Assembly: GCF_949987515.2 (NCBI RefSeq)
Contig: NC_082698.1
Span: 761,501-825,500, forward strand
Origin: Delphinus delphis
Taxonomy: Eukaryota > Chordata > Mammalia > Artiodactyla > Delphinidae
Direction: 5' to 3'
DNA: 64,000 nt
A program made the position numbers and the translations under genes. The notes beneath the pieces are model-generated. The model worked only from the letters and a program-made list of their open reading frames with translations. It made no database searches and was not told where the DNA came from. Each line of letters opens with the position of its first letter. Within the stretch, counting starts at the first letter, position 1. Shown piece after piece: positions 46,701 through 57,537 of this stretch.

Positions 46701-49412
46701 TGTCCCCGTGGTGGCATCCTGCCGCCTGGGGCCTGGCTTCCAGCGCCTCTATTTGGACGTGGGCCCTCTGGAAGGACAGCCAGCAGCCTCCAATGTGAGG
46801 CCCGCTGTACACCGCGTCCCACCAGACCGGACACAGCTTCTGCGCCGCTGGGGTCCTTCCCGAGTGAGGACGGGGCGGGAACTCCACCTGCCCCGTCACA
46901 GAGCCACATGTTCCCGAAAACACAGGGAGCTGGTAGCGTCCTCACCTCCCCCTCCCCTGACCACATCAGGGACCCAGCTTGGCCGTCTGCGCCTGCGCAG
47001 TGGGTCACCGCTGGGGAGGGTGAGCTGGCCGCCCTGTTTTAGCCTTGGACGAGGCTCCTTCTGGCCCCATGGGAGACTAATGAGCTGGTCTGGACGGAAG
47101 CGCTGGTTCTGCAGCGAAGGGCCGGGCCAGCCTGCTCGACACCGTTACTGTGCGGAGGGGCCAGGGGGAAGGCGGGAGGCTGGCGGGTGGGCTCCATGCC
47201 CGGCCCTTGGTGTGCGACCCCGCTCCGGAGCTTTCATCCCCTGACAACTTCACGCAGGAAAACACGCGGACCCTCTGATAGCGTGAAATCGGAAACAAAG
47301 CCGGGGCACAAAGAGGCCAACCGGCCGTGGCCACCGGTTCTCTCTTCAGCCACAAACGTGCGCATACGACCGACCCCCAAGAAGCTGAAAGGAAAAGCAC
47401 GTAAAAGAAACACGTCCTCAAGGGCTTCAACACAGCGCCGACGTGCGTGCCCCTGGGTGAGGATGCTCGGCCGGGCCGCCGGCCTGGCCTCTGGCATCTC
47501 AGGGGAGACGCGGGGGAGCCCTGGCCCCGCCCGGCCCCTCGAGGACCCTCCACCCCCCGACATCCGTGGCCTCATCTCCTGCGCAACGTCAAAAGGACAG
47601 TGACCCTGCTCTGGAGGCCCCGCGTGAGGGGGTGGCTGGCTGCTCTGAGTTGTGTTTCAGACGCAGGGCGTGAGGCCAGAAAGGCCCAGACCTCCGACGG
47701 GGGTGGGGCGCTGTGGGGAGCCCAGCCTCCACTCGCCACGGCGCGGGGACGGGCGGTGGCCCCCGCTCTGGCCACTCCCGTGGGGCTTGGCTCTGGGTCC
47801 ACCTGCTGGAAGCAGAAGAGGGAACAGAGCAGGTGCTTCATCAGCTGTGTCTGCAGCCCCGGTGCCGGCACCTCCCGGGAGCAGGGGCCAGAGACGCCCC
47901 GCCCACCTGCAGCCACGCACGGCCGGCCTTGAGCCCGGCTTCCCACCGGCCCGCACGCTCAGCTCCTGTTCCTCTGCACAGAGGGGTCCGCGCTCCGGGA
48001 GCGGAAGCCGTCGGGGAGCTGGAACAGGGTGAGCTCCTGGTTCCAGCAAGCCGCAGCCACAAGCAGCTTCTCCTTCCTGCGGGGGCGGCCATCTCCTCCC
48101 CAAGCACTCGGACACCCTCGCCGTCTCTGTGCTGTGCGTCCAGCAGGAACCAGGCCGAGGCCAGCAATTTGCACCTGAGGAGCTCGGCATGGAGCTGCCG
48201 CCCCAGCTGGGCTGCAGGGCCCTGAGTCCTTGGGGTCCCCCCCGAATATCACGGAGACGTCAGAGAAACCGGGCCTCGGCACGCACACCCTTCACTGAAA
48301 ACCACCAGCCAACCAAGGGCGTCAGGGAGAAGCTCACCCCGTCCCATGGCTGTTCTCGTCATCAAGTTCACCCCATCCCACGGCTGTTCTCGTCATCCTG
48401 TTACTTTTGGTTAAATTCTAGCCATAAAAATGTCTACAAATAAACAGGCGCACAAATCAACGTTCCGTCTGCATCCTCCTGCAGCACAGGCCACAGAGAG
48501 AAAGAGAAGGATTTCTGAACGGTGGCGCGCAGACAGACCTGAGTCCTTTACGTGGGTTTTCTTCAGAACAAGTTAATGGAAAATCGTTACCTTTTACATT
48601 TAGAGTTACTTCAAACGACTGGAAAACAGATCCCACTCTAGAGGATAAACGTGACCTTTTCTGCGGTGACTCCCCCCGTGACTCTGGACGTTAACCCGGG
48701 TCTGCCTCCTGCTGTGCTGCACCCCCTTAACCCCACACCTGCCTCAGCTCTGGAAGGAGAACGGGGTCCCGACCCGGGCTGCCCAGATCCACCTCTTGGA
48801 CTCGAGGGGTTAAAGGCTGCCTCTGGCACCTCACTCACAAGCCAGCGTGTGGGAGGTGTGGGTCCAACGCTGCGTCATTGTGAGGTGGGCACGGAGAGTC
48901 AGCCAGCCAGCCCCGTGCCCTGGACACCCACCCACCCGCCAGGAACAGGAAAGAAGCACCATCCGTCCCAGGGATGGGCCAGTCCTTGGTCACCAGCGTC
49001 TACAGACGTCATTTCAGTCCTAAAGGCGTCCAGGGAGAGAGAAGAAGGGACGCAGAGTCAGCGGCTTCAGAACCTGCCTCAGTCACAGGTAACTCATGGC
49101 TCCGCAGGAAAGTGCTCAGAAAAAGTCTTCACGAACCCTCTGACCATCCCCTTCGGGGCAGACACGTGCCACGGCCTGAAAAGTAGGCGCTGGGCAGACA
49201 GATAGAAATGCGTCTTGGAGCCGCCCACACCGCCTGCGGCCGGGTGAGCAGGCCTCAGGGTACACGCTGCCGTGGGAGCCCCCGGGGGACAGCCGGGGCC
49301 ACTGAGCCTGCGACAGGAACAGCACCTCCCAGTGCACGGACATGTGGTCCAACAAGCTCCAGCCTAAGCTTCAGCTTCCTTCCCTATCACACACGCACAC
49401 ACAGCCCCTCGG

Positions 49413-49455
<43 letters not shown>

Positions 49456-52400
49456 CTTCTGGAGAGCAAGAACCCTGGTTTGCCTGGCCTGTGCTCAGCT
49501 CCAGGGCCCCTCCAGTGGTGGCCAGGCCGGCCTGAGGCCCAGGAGGTCACCGTGCTCTAGGGGAAAGGTCTGCGGCCAGGTGCCGGGCCGTGACGGCTGT
49601 CCCTGGGTGTCGGGGGGCGGGGAGCTCGTGTAGTTAAGACGAGGCCACTGGGCAGCGTCTTGCCTCTCAGCTGCACCAAGTGGGGCCCAGAGCAGGCGCC
49701 CGCGAGAGCCATGAAGAAACACACACCCTGCTGCCTCGGCCGCAGGAGGGGCCTGGCAGGGACCCTGCCCTCGGGGGAGCTCAGCAGAGCGCTAACTTCC
49801 TCGGTTTTCAGGGTCCCAGTGGCCTGCCTGACACAGAAGGACCGTGCTGGGTGCGCGCCGAGGACCTGAGGCTGAGCAGGGCGGTGGCCGCGTCGGGCTT
49901 TCACCAGGAAGCACCGTGGGGAGGTCGTCCTGCATCGGGCGGGAGCGACCCCGAACACCCCCATTCCGTTTACTCTGACTTCCCCAAGGAAGACCCTTCT
50001 GGAGAAGTGCAGCTTTTCAGAGGTTTTCCTGGCAAACCGCAGCCCCCGGGAGGAGGGACATCCTTGATGACCGAGAGCACATGGACTCCGAGTGCCTGAA
50101 GGCGCAGACGGCGCCGGGGTCCGTGAGAGGCGCTGCTGTGAGGCCGTGTCAGCGTCAGAGGCGCCTTCGTCCTTTTTGTTCTGTATCATCAGCTGTTCAC
50201 GAGAACAACAACCACCATAAAGACCCTTTCATCTCCTCCCCCAGATGCCCCGCCAGCTCCCAACCCGCTGACGGAGGGGCGACAGCGCCCGCCCGCGGCC
50301 GGCTGCGCAAACCAGGGGAGCTTGACTGAGTTTTCTAGAAGGAAGCAGCGCGGGCTCTTTCTAGGCTCCTGTCCAGCAGGACGGGACTGCCGCTCGGGGG
50401 TCTCCCTGCCCGCAGGGGATCCGGCCGGGGGACCTGCCACGCTCCTGGTCTGGCCTCTTGAGAACGTCCCCAGCCTTCCACAGACACACCAGGGCTCAGA
50501 CCTGCCGGGCAGTGGGGGACAAGGGGCAGGGGGGAGAGCAGGACCCCTTGTCACCTCCTTCTGTCTCCCCGGGACAGACTCCCTGCCCCTGTCCCCTGCC
50601 TGCCTCTGTTTGCAGAAAAACTTTAGCCTCCTAGGCCTTCCCTGAGTTCCAAAGAATAACTTGAATCAGAGAAGTGAGAAAATGCAGAAACAGGCTGGGG
50701 ACAGTTCACGGGGCCTTACGAAGGGCCGGCACAGGTAACGACCAGGTGCGATGCCCCCTCCTGGCTGAGTGGGAACCCACCCTCGCCAGGTCGCACGTGC
50801 AGCCAGAGGGCAGGAGGCTGGGTGGCAGAAATGCCCGTGGTCCGGGGCAGGGGCTCAGGCCACTGGGCAGCCTGCAGAGTCTCCCTGGCCGCACTGGGAT
50901 GCGGGCGGGCTGTGCGGTGCCCCTGGTCCTCTTCCAAGGCGGGCGCGGTTAGTGCTGCGACCCCGGCTGTTGGGGCACCGCCTGGGCTCCCACCCCCCGC
51001 CCTGCCCCTGCCCCGCGAACATGAGCGTAGGGACGGCTGCTTCCTCCGAGAAGCCAGGGTCCTCTCAGGCCCTGCTGGCACCTGAACCTGTACCTGTCAG
51101 CAACCGGCAACCGGTTTTTCAAAACAGCCGCCAGCCTCCAAAAACGCATCCATCACCACGGCTGTCCGCGGTGACGGACGGCAGGTGGGTGCGGCTGGGG
51201 CGCGCGGAGATGGGAGCGCCTGGCACCGCTGTCACCCTTTGTCACTGGCCAGCTGAGCGCCCAGCTGCCAGTTGCCACTGCGCAAGGCATGAAACATACT
51301 CTCTGAGCAATCCCGCCGGCGGAGCTGAGTGGGAGGCTGCATCATTAATTCGTTTGGGACGCACAGCCCGTTAGACGGCACACGATCGTGGTGTTTATAG
51401 TTTGTCTGTTTTAATTACGGCTTAAGAGGTGCCAAGTTTGATCGCAGGATCATCTTTTCAGTTCTGCTAGGCAAGCATGTTTGTATTAATTTGCATCTGA
51501 AACGCGAAGCTCTAATTCCGGGGGTGGGAGGGGCAGCCGTTCACTTTGCACAAAGCACTTCTTTCCGAAGCTGGTGCCAGCCAGATACCCGAGACCCCTT
51601 GCTGCAGAGGACCGGTGGGTGTCCAGCTTGCCCTGGAGCCCCTTGCCGACTTGTCCTTCCAGGAGCCCCTGCCCGCTGCAGCCTCTTTCTCCCTGCAGGT
51701 CAGGATGCTCGTGTTTCCGGAAGGACCTGACTCCCCTCTGGGAGCTTCCAGGAGCCTGGCAGGGTGAGCACCAGAGGCAGGGCATCCCTGGGCATCTCAG
51801 GGGCCCAGGGCTGGGGAGGGTGTACCTGCCACTCTAGTGGGGGACCAGCAACCAACACCAAAGCCCAGCCAAGCCGGCACAAAGGATGACCTCAACTTCC
51901 CTCTTCAAGGGGGTCACCTGCCACCTCCAGACAAGACGACGCCAGCAGACGGAGGTCCCGCGTCCCCATCCCTGCGTCTCCTCGGACCTTCTGACCCGCA
52001 CGACTGCAGTGCTGTCTGGGGCGCTCGTGGTCACCTTGGGTGCTACGCTGACCTTGGGCAATCTGGAAACCGTCTGTGGGGTGACCCACCAGCTGAGGAC
52101 ACCGGCCTCCCCAGGAATACAGGTCGGGGCCGGCATGGCCTCTCCCACCCCAGGACCCGGTCTGTAGGCACGAAACGCCGGTGTCTCTACAGGGTCACCG
52201 CTGAGGGCAGCCGCTCACCCAGGGAAGGGACAGCTCGAGGCCTGGGCCCCGGCTCAAGCCTTGGTGCGCCTCTGACCGGTGCTCTTTCCTGGGCCGTGTT
52301 GTTTGGAAGGAAAGGGCACAGTCCTTGGAGGGGGTGGGGCAGAGGATGAGCTGCCTGCATCCCAGCCCCCTCCCCCTCTTCCCGGTGCCCCAGTGCCCAC

Positions 52401-55400
52401 CTGGAGGCCGCCTGCCACCCTCAGTGATGCCCCCGAGCACTGCCTGAGAACCTGCAGGACCCTGTGGCCCCAGCCAGGCCTTGTCCACCAGGCGGCCCAT
52501 CCCCAAATGTGCCCCGCTGACTCCCCGCTGTGCAAGTCCCAAGAAGTGGCCACCTTCACCTCCATACACGGCTCTCCTGTAACAGGCAAAGCCCCGAAGA
52601 GGTGTCCCGGAGCCACGGAACGCCCGGGCGGCCTCGTCCTCACGCTGCTCTGCACGTTCTGGGAGCTGGGACGGCTGGCAGGCCTCGAGAAGCCATCCAC
52701 TCGGTCTAACAACCTTTCGGGAAAATTTGGAGACCTCTCCTCTGGTGTCCACAGAGTTTCTGTAAGTTGTTTCTACAGTTAGAAACCCTTTCAAAGAGCC
52801 ATGCGGGCCAGCAGACTGTGATGTTCCAAGAGGTGCTTCCATGGTGTTTTAAAATTCAAGACCTAAACAGGTAGCTTAATGAACGCCACTGAAATTAATC
52901 TGCAGCAAAAGAAACTTGGTCTCTTTCAGTTAAACTTTTAGATCTAGCTTTGCCCACAAGTATGTTTTCTGAGTTAGCATCGATCTCTCCAGCGGTGGGA
53001 GAGGAAATGGGGCTCTGGCAGGAAGGGGGCTGCAGAGCGTCCCCAAGTTCACGTCCACCCAGACCTCAGCCCACGACTGTTTTGTCAACCAGGGCCTTGG
53101 CAGATGTGACGGGTCAACGTTCTCGAGCCGAGCTCACCCTGGATTCAGGGTGGCCCAAGTGCAGTGACTGTCCCCACAAGGACAGTGAGGCAGGGAGGAG
53201 GCACGTGAGGCCGGAGCAGAGGCAGTGATGACGCGGCCACAGCCCAGGGGCGCCTGGGCCACCGGAGCCGAGGAGGCAGGAGGGAGCCCCCTGACCTCAG
53301 ACTTCTGCCTCGAGACCAGTGTCCCAGCCGCTGGCCGGGGACACGAAACACAACCAGGCACAAGCTGTGCCACCAGGCACAAGCTGTGTCTTCCGTGGGG
53401 ACTTCAGAACATACCAAGTTCATTACAATTTTCTTCATCAGCTGGACACGTCTGGGGCCAAAGGTGACGTGGCAACCCGGAGGGGACACGCGGGTGCAAG
53501 GGTGGGGTCCGGGTGTCACGCGCTACGCTATCCGCCTACGACTCCCCCGTTGGGTCCCTGCTTCTCCGCCAGAGCGCTCAGCCGCCAGGGCACTCAGCCG
53601 CAGGACTGCATGGCAGCTTCCTGCTCAGCCTGGATGCTTTGTGAACAGCTGATGACTGTGCTGATGAGGCGTGAGAAGATGGTCTTTAACCCCTAGGGCT
53701 AAAGTCTTCATTTGACCAAACGGTCCTAAAAACTCGCTATACCAAAAATCATACTCCACGTGCTGGGAATAAAAATCATTTCCCATTGGTTTGCTTTACT
53801 TACACAGTAAACTGTGTGCAGAGGTGTAAGTTTTCGTCAACTGAACAGCCATTTATCCACAGGATAGATGGACCGTATGGTTTAAAGAACCACGTGCACA
53901 AGAAAACCCTCCAAAAATTAATGCACGAATCTTAGACACATCTGTTTATTCATCGAGCAAATAATTCAATTAAACACCATTGATTCCTCCCTCCTTTGAA
54001 AGTGCCAATTTCACAGCCCTGGACAACGGAGCGCTTTTCTCACGTGTGCGGGTGCACAGCCAGAGCAAACACTCCCTGGCAGCAGCGGGGCAGGGGCAGT
54101 GTCCAGTGAGCTGTCGTGGGCAAGCCCAGAGCTTGGGGGTGCGGGGGTGTCCTGGTGGCATTCAGGTCCACTTAGATGCGCTGCCACACTCCGGGCGGCT
54201 CCCAGAAGAGGCTGCGAGGAGACTGAACGGAGCCCGGGGTGAAGCCGCCGGTTCCGCGAGGGAGACTCCGTGTGCCCGGAGGACGGGGTCTCCTGGAGCC
54301 GTCCCGCCCCGCCAAGCCCAACGCCTACCAGCAGGCCCGCTGGGAAGAGCTGCTGCTCAGAACGACCACGTCCCCTTGGGGTGCAGTGGGACCTCCTCGG
54401 GCCCGAGACCGCCCTCGCCACGCCCCCTCACCAGAACCCACTCTCCCGCGCGGGGTGGGGTGGGCGGGGCTGGCGGGGCGGGGGGCCTCTGCTTCCTGCC
54501 CCCTGCGGTGGACGGCCCGCCTGGGTCAGCCCTCGTGTGCCCTTGTGTGCCCAGGACCCGTCCCTGCCGTGGGTCCCTCTGACCTCTCAGGACTGCTGAC
54601 ATGGGGTCCCCAGCACAGTCCGAGGGGCTTGCGGTGAAGGCACACGGAAATGCCTAGAGCAGACAGATGACTGACTGTTTAGGAAGTGACCTCCTGGGGG
54701 AGGGGACACACAGATGCGTAACGCCTGTGACTCTTACCAGCAGCAGGACTGCTGCCCTGCACCTGACCTCACACACAGCCGCCCACACAGGGAAGCGGCA
54801 GACACTCTGTGCCCCACCCCTTCCCAGGTGTGCTCACCGGCTGCCCGGACAGCGGGACACCAAGGCCGGGGGCAGGTCCAGGGGCGGCCAGGCCAAGGGA
54901 AGCCGAGGGCCGGGGAGGCCAAGGTGGGGTCCGCAGGGGCCCAGGAGGGGAAGCTTGTGCACATAGTTCCGCTTCCCTGAAAAATCAGCTGTTTGTGAGA
55001 ACTGCCTACAAAAAACAGCATTTCCTATAGTTCCTTATCTAAGTCAGTTAATTAGTTGGAAAAGCGCTCAAGAACGAAGATCCCCTGTACTTTCCTGAAG
55101 GAAGAGGAACTTATTAAAACCTGGGCAGTCCACCAAATATCGAGGCTTTTGGCCTGGAACCTTCAGGCTGTTGGTCCTTGGAGACGCTTGGGGCCCCCGG
55201 GTGGCCTTCAGAACAATGCGCCCATCGGGGGTCTCCCTGTGGATCCACAGACCAGGCAGCCCCTCAGTACGCGGGGCCGAGCCCTCTCCCTCCTCCGCGG
55301 TCTGGCCCTCAAAGCTCTGCTGCTCAGGGGACGACCTCGGGCTGTTACTGACCAGGAAGTGAGCGCCTACGTCCCTGCTCAGGCTCTGCCCCCTCTCACT

Positions 55401-57288
55401 CACGGTCAAGGACATGTGGCCGTGGGTCCTGTACCACCAGCCCCGACATCCTGATGATACGGGGCCGGGCTGCCACCTCTGGGAGGAAACACAGAAGGAT
55501 GGAGCGCCCAGCCGCGGGCAGCGCCTCCCTGGCCGAGTCCAGGGTCCATTAGGACCCCGGCCAGCACCGGCCACCTGTGCGGTCACCGTGTGGCAGGAGT
55601 CCTTCCTCTAGGGGATGGGACGGGTCCCTGAGGTGAAGCCAAGGTCTGAAGGTGAAGGGTCAGGAGAAAGGGCGCCGGGCAGAGAAGCCTGGGGAAGGGG
55701 AGGGGGTCACACGATCAGCGGCAGCCACACGTGTCACGGCCCAGCTCCGCTCACGCCCCCTCACGCCCGCTCACGCCCCCTCACGCCCGCTCACGCCCAG
55801 GGCCGTGTCCTCCCGCTTCCCACTCGGTAAGAAAAGGAAATCACGACTCTGCAGGAGCCTCGGCGCCCTCCATGGAAACCGGAGCCCCGCCTGCGCCACA
55901 CGTCCCGTGACAATTCCGCCCGCGTCCAGAGCCGCTGCCCTTAGACGGGGCCCTCGGGCGAGCAGAGAGGCCGTTCCAGCACAGCGGGCTCACTGGGCCC
56001 AAGTACCAGCCGGAAGTGACCTGCGCTCGGGGGCTCACCCCAGCAAAACCAGCGCGGCTAGAATACCAGAGGAGGCACTGTTGGCGAGGGCGCCTGGCCT
56101 GCGGGCACTGGGCTGGGCTCCCCACGCCCCTCACAGCATCACACGTGCACTGGCGGATTTCAACAGGCGGGCATCGCACCCATGGCTCACAGGCACGGAA
56201 CCCATGGGACCTTGGATCCAGGTTGCGGATTGAGCCAAACTCAAAATGAGGGGGGAAAAGGCAGCAGAACCAAATGCAGGATTTTACGGTCCTCAGTGGA
56301 ATTCATTTGTCTATTTGAAAACACTCCGAGTGGTCGAAAGCCCCCTCCCCACACTCAGGCGCCTCTCACTGCTCAGTTTTAAGACAGAATCTTCTGCCGA
56401 GAAGGGAGGATTACTTGTACCTGAGACGCCAAAGGAAGATGACAAGAGGGGACCCCCGGGGTCTCCCCCTGCTGTTTCCACCATCACTGCAGGCACACGC
56501 TTGTGTGTGCCCTGCTCTGGACAGGCCTGGGCTGGACCCTGCACGCTGTGGTCTCCCTCCTGCACCTGGGTCTGGGGGGACCCGCTCACCTTGGGCGGCT
56601 GGCAGGCCCCCTTCGCTGCGGCCTGGGGCCCTGCCATCAGCACTGCACCCCCGGGAGAGTGGGGCAGGCGCGGCAGCGGGGCTCAGGGCCGCAGACCCTC
56701 TGGGAGAAGCCGGCCCCACGCAGAGGAGACCACGCTCCAGGCCACGTGGCGGGACCCGGTGGGGCCGACGAGCTGGCCTTCCGACCCGGTCGCCTCGCGG
56801 CTGGTGGCCATCCAGGTTCCACCTGCGCCCGCTGCTCAGCGGGAGCGTCACCCAGGGGCCTGAGGGCACCCCGGGGATCCCCACAGCTGGGGGACTGGCG
56901 CATACAGCTGACCAGGGGCTGCCTTCTCACAGGTGGCTTCCTCCTCCTTCCTCTCCCGACGGTCAGCAGAGGAATCTCCAGGCTCAGCACACATGTGCTG
57001 AGTGACCCGACCACTACCCAACTACTCGCTCGGAGGGGCTCCCATAACAGCCCCCTTTTGACAGTAAAACGTTCTCCATTAGGAGTTTCTGCCTTAAATA
57101 GAACCAGTGAGCAGGACAGTGGGAACGCGCCCGTCGAGGATCACGGGCTTCCGCTGTCTTCCCAACATGACCGAACACGCGTGAGGCTCCCGGCGTGGCC
57201 TACCTCCACCACGGACTTGGAATCCAGTCGGAAGTTGAAATCGCCAAAGACAAAGTAGGACGCTTTCTCGAATCGCTGGTCAATGATT
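22670..57288 (-). CDS. INPP5A: INPP5A, type I inositol polyphosphate 5-phosphatase, 3' half (7 coding exons)
   Basis: On the - strand the exons in order are 57288-57204, 42348-42253, 42121-42047, 36292-36219, 26669-26558, 23637-23569 and 22750-22670. All junctions are GT-AG with matching phase, and together they encode the last ~197 residues of a ~412-residue protein (about 216-412 by the human length). The enzyme removes the 5-phosphate of Ins(1,4,5)P3 and Ins(1,3,4,5)P4 and so ends calcium release at membranes. Both 5-phosphatase signatures are present: FVFGDFNFRLD in the first exon here and CPAWCDRVLM in the fifth, plus GDHKPV across the last junction. The protein ends CCVVQ, a CaaX box that is farnesylated in the human enzyme. 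The start codon and the N-terminal half lie beyond position 64000. No frameshift or stop is seen. Confidence 0.96.
22751..23568 (-). other. INPP5A: INPP5A last intron
   Basis: 818 bp, GT-AG, nothing recognised inside on either strand. Confidence 0.8.
23569..23637 (-). CDS. INPP5A: INPP5A exon SESEEKVV...
   Basis: 69 bp, phase 0, after TTTCCCAG and ending AAG|GTGACA. Encodes SESEEKVVTYDHIGPSVCMG then DHK. The His of GDHK|PV belongs to the third conserved block of the phosphatase fold. Confidence 0.95.
24270..24530. promoter_or_regulatory. Candidate conserved intronic element
   Basis: Lower-GC block with 'actgaatcatctttaatgcag' near 24281, 'gtggtaatttacaaagg' near 24428 and 'gataaacaaattagcg' near 24484. 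Non-repetitive and non-coding. Called by texture only. Confidence 0.3.
25690..25805. promoter_or_regulatory. Candidate conserved intronic element beside the minisatellite
   Basis: AT-rich block with 'gatgaatcaatgcacc' near 25692, 'ccaatgcagatattgattc' near 25745 and 'gtgttaaatgtggg' near 25781, ending 40 bp before the tandem array. The neat composition boundary is visible; function is inferred. Confidence 0.35.
25845..26238. repeat. Minisatellite, ten units of 40/37 bp in an AABAAAAABA pattern
   Basis: Ten head-to-tail units cover 394 bp. Type A units (40 bp) start GCACCCGGTCTCACGGGGCT and end GCGCTGGCCGT; starts are 25845, 25885, 25962, 26002, 26042, 26082, 26122 and 26199. Type B units (37 bp) start GCCGGTCTCACGAGGCT, lacking three bases and with one G-to-A change; they are at 25925-25961 and 26162-26198. 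The A units look identical to each other, as do the B units, which implies recent expansion or gene conversion. The array begins 320 bp into the intron after the donor at 26557. Confidence 0.97.
26558..26669 (-). CDS. INPP5A: INPP5A exon with second 5-phosphatase signature
   Basis: 112 bp, after CTCCCCAG, completing the split Ser, and ending AGG|GTAAGT. Encodes YPYSEDSSQGRQYMNT then RCPAWCDRVLMSPSAKEL. CPAWCDR is the second family signature. 'SSQGRQ' differs from the human 'ARQGEQ' I recall, in a surface-type stretch. Confidence 0.95.
27465..27625. promoter_or_regulatory. Candidate conserved intronic element
   Basis: AT-rich block with 'gtctaaattttttccttgcc' near 27468, 'ccacatggtatttgctgtg' near 27524 and 'ctgttaaattttccc' near 27558. 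Non-repetitive. Texture only. Confidence 0.3.
30040..30340. promoter_or_regulatory. Candidate conserved intronic element
   Basis: AT-rich block between GC-rich flanks with 'cttatatttatcgttacag' near 30059, 'gaatctttaatataaaaat' near 30141 and 'gtgatatatttcatccc' near 30206. No repeat family recognised. Confidence 0.35.
31341..31358. repeat. 18-bp perfect palindrome
   Basis: ACCGGCCTCGAGGCCGGT reads the same on both strands, centred on a CTCGAG site. Isolated; probably chance in GC-rich DNA. Confidence 0.8.
33030..33735. repeat. 700-bp imperfect CA/TGCACAC-rich tract
   Basis: The + strand is dominated by CACAC, GCACAC and CATGCACAC words with few interruptions for about 700 bp. On the INPP5A strand this is a UG-rich intronic tract. 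Alternating purine-pyrimidine DNA of this kind is prone to Z-DNA. Stop codons are rare in it, so the long frames on both strands are a by-product. Confidence 0.9.
36219..36292 (-). CDS. INPP5A: INPP5A exon LLEFDKEL...
   Basis: 74 bp, after TCCTTCAG, ending CCCAG|GTAAGG within a Ser codon. Encodes LLEFDKELSVFKDRLYELDI then SFPP, residues about 302-325. Confidence 0.95.
37395..37452 (+). other. G-quadruplex-prone tract
   Basis: Nine runs of three to five G lie within 58 bp with mostly short loops (runs at 37395, 37408, 37413, 37420, 37426, 37432, 37439, 37444 and 37450). The G-rich strand is the template strand for INPP5A. Confidence 0.65.
38780..39420. promoter_or_regulatory. Candidate conserved enhancer cluster in INPP5A intron
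   Basis: About 640 bp of AT-richer, non-repetitive DNA. Motifs: 'ctgattagaaatgacag' near 38798, 'gacaatgattaagcgg' near 38940, 'cttataattaattatac' near 39219, 'tataaatcatagaaa' near 39268, 'ggccaatgattactac' near 39317 and 'gaattaaatttctg' near 39368. TAATTA-type homeodomain sites are repeated. It is the longest element-like block in the INPP5A part of the window and lies 20 kb past NKX6-2. Confidence 0.45.
42047..42121 (-). CDS. INPP5A: INPP5A exon VMLQLEKK...
   Basis: 75 bp, phase 0, after TTGGCAG and ending GCG|GTGAGC. Encodes VMLQLEKKLFDYFNQEVF then RDDNGTA, residues about 277-301. The human protein has Asn for one Asp in this stretch, by my memory. Confidence 0.94.
42122..42252 (-). other. 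INPP5A: Short INPP5A intron (131 bp)
   Basis: GTGAGC donor and CAG acceptor. It contains one copy of a 34-bp sequence found again at 43417. Confidence 0.85.
42205..42238 (+). repeat. 34-bp sequence duplicated at 43417-43450
   Basis: From AGGACAGGCACTGACATTCA to ACAGCT, 33 of 34 positions match 43417-43450 in the same orientation, about 1.2 kb away. One copy is just inside the short intron beside a donor site; the other is in the preceding large intron. Confidence 0.85.
42253..42348 (-). CDS. INPP5A: INPP5A exon TLCTKATMQT...
   Basis: 96 bp, phase 0 at both ends, after CCTTCCCAG and before GTGAGC. Encodes TLCTKATMQTVRAADTNEVV and on to ESDNDRK, residues about 245-276. Only 131 bp of intron separate it from the next exon. 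Confidence 0.95.
43095..43200 (+). mobile_element. Possible L1 3'-end scrap
   Basis: 'tgtgtgtgagttatacctcga' then 'tagggctgttttgg' resembles the 3' tail phrase of old L1 elements ('aattatacctcaataaagctg'). Short and diverged, ending in an A-rich run. Confidence 0.45.
43417..43450 (+). repeat. Second copy of the 34-bp duplicated sequence
   Basis: Partner of 42205-42238, differing at one base. Flanking sequence on both sides is unrelated between the copies. Confidence 0.85.
48334..48397 (+). repeat. 30-bp near-tandem duplication
   Basis: Copies at 48334-48363 and 48368-48397 differ at two positions and are separated by four bases. Confidence 0.9.
49419..49452 (+). repeat. (CA)17 microsatellite
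   Basis: Seventeen pure CA units preceded by GCGCGCG. In the INPP5A transcript it is a UG repeat. Probably polymorphic. Confidence 0.95.
51335..51590. promoter_or_regulatory. Candidate conserved intronic enhancer with POU octamer
   Basis: AT-rich block in GC-rich surroundings: 'tgcatcattaattcg' near 51338, 'ctgttttaattacggc' near 51407, an ATTTGCAT octamer at 51489-51496 preceded by 'gtattaa', and 'agctctaattccg' near 51507. The combination of TAATTA and octamer sites is typical of neural enhancers. Inference from motifs. Confidence 0.4.
53700..54015. promoter_or_regulatory. Candidate conserved intronic element
   Basis: Low-GC block with 'tgggaataaaaatcatttcc' near 53764, 'cagccatttatccacagg' near 53847, 'aaaattaatgcacg' near 53914 and 'aataattcaattaaacacc' near 53960. 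No repeat family recognised; no coding potential. Confidence 0.4.
55750..55799 (+). repeat. Five 10-bp tandem units
   Basis: CTCACGCCCC and CTCACGCCCG alternate for five units, a 20-bp higher-order period. Confidence 0.9.
57204..57288 (-). CDS. INPP5A: INPP5A exon with first 5-phosphatase signature
   Basis: Begins after CCTCCCAG with the last base of a split Arg codon, then IIDQRFEK..., and ends GTGGAG|GTAGGC. It carries FVFGDFNFRLD, whose Asp-Phe-Asn sits in the catalytic and metal-binding core of the family. 85 bp, residues about 216-244. The next upstream exon lies outside the window. Confidence 0.95.
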
Positions 57289-57537
57289 CTGGGAGGAGAG
57301 AAGCAGAGGGGGTTACTGAGGCACGGCGCCCGCCACGCCCGGCCTCTCCCCGGGCTCCCCTCCACGCATTTCCCACCGCCTCCTGCTGAAGGACGCTTGC
57401 ACCCCAGTGACCGTGATCAACACGTGTTCCCCAGACGGCTCCCAGCTTGCCAGCACTGGGGTGTGCGCCAGCGCAGTCCCATCCGCTGGGCCGGGGCCGT
57501 GAAAACCACGTTTGGCGTGCAACGGCAGCCTGCACCA

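Larger units (their letters stand above)
42349..57203 (-). other. INPP5A: Large INPP5A intron
   Basis: 14.9-kb intron. Contents: second copy of the 34-bp sequence (43417), L1 3'-end scrap near 43100, tandem 30-bp duplication at 48334, (CA)17 at 49419, candidate conserved blocks at 51335-51590 and 53700-54015, and a 10-bp tandem array at 55750. AT-rich patches near 43650-44000, 44580-44660 and 45200-45320 are unassigned. The rest is GC-rich with no exon recognised. Confidence 0.75.
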
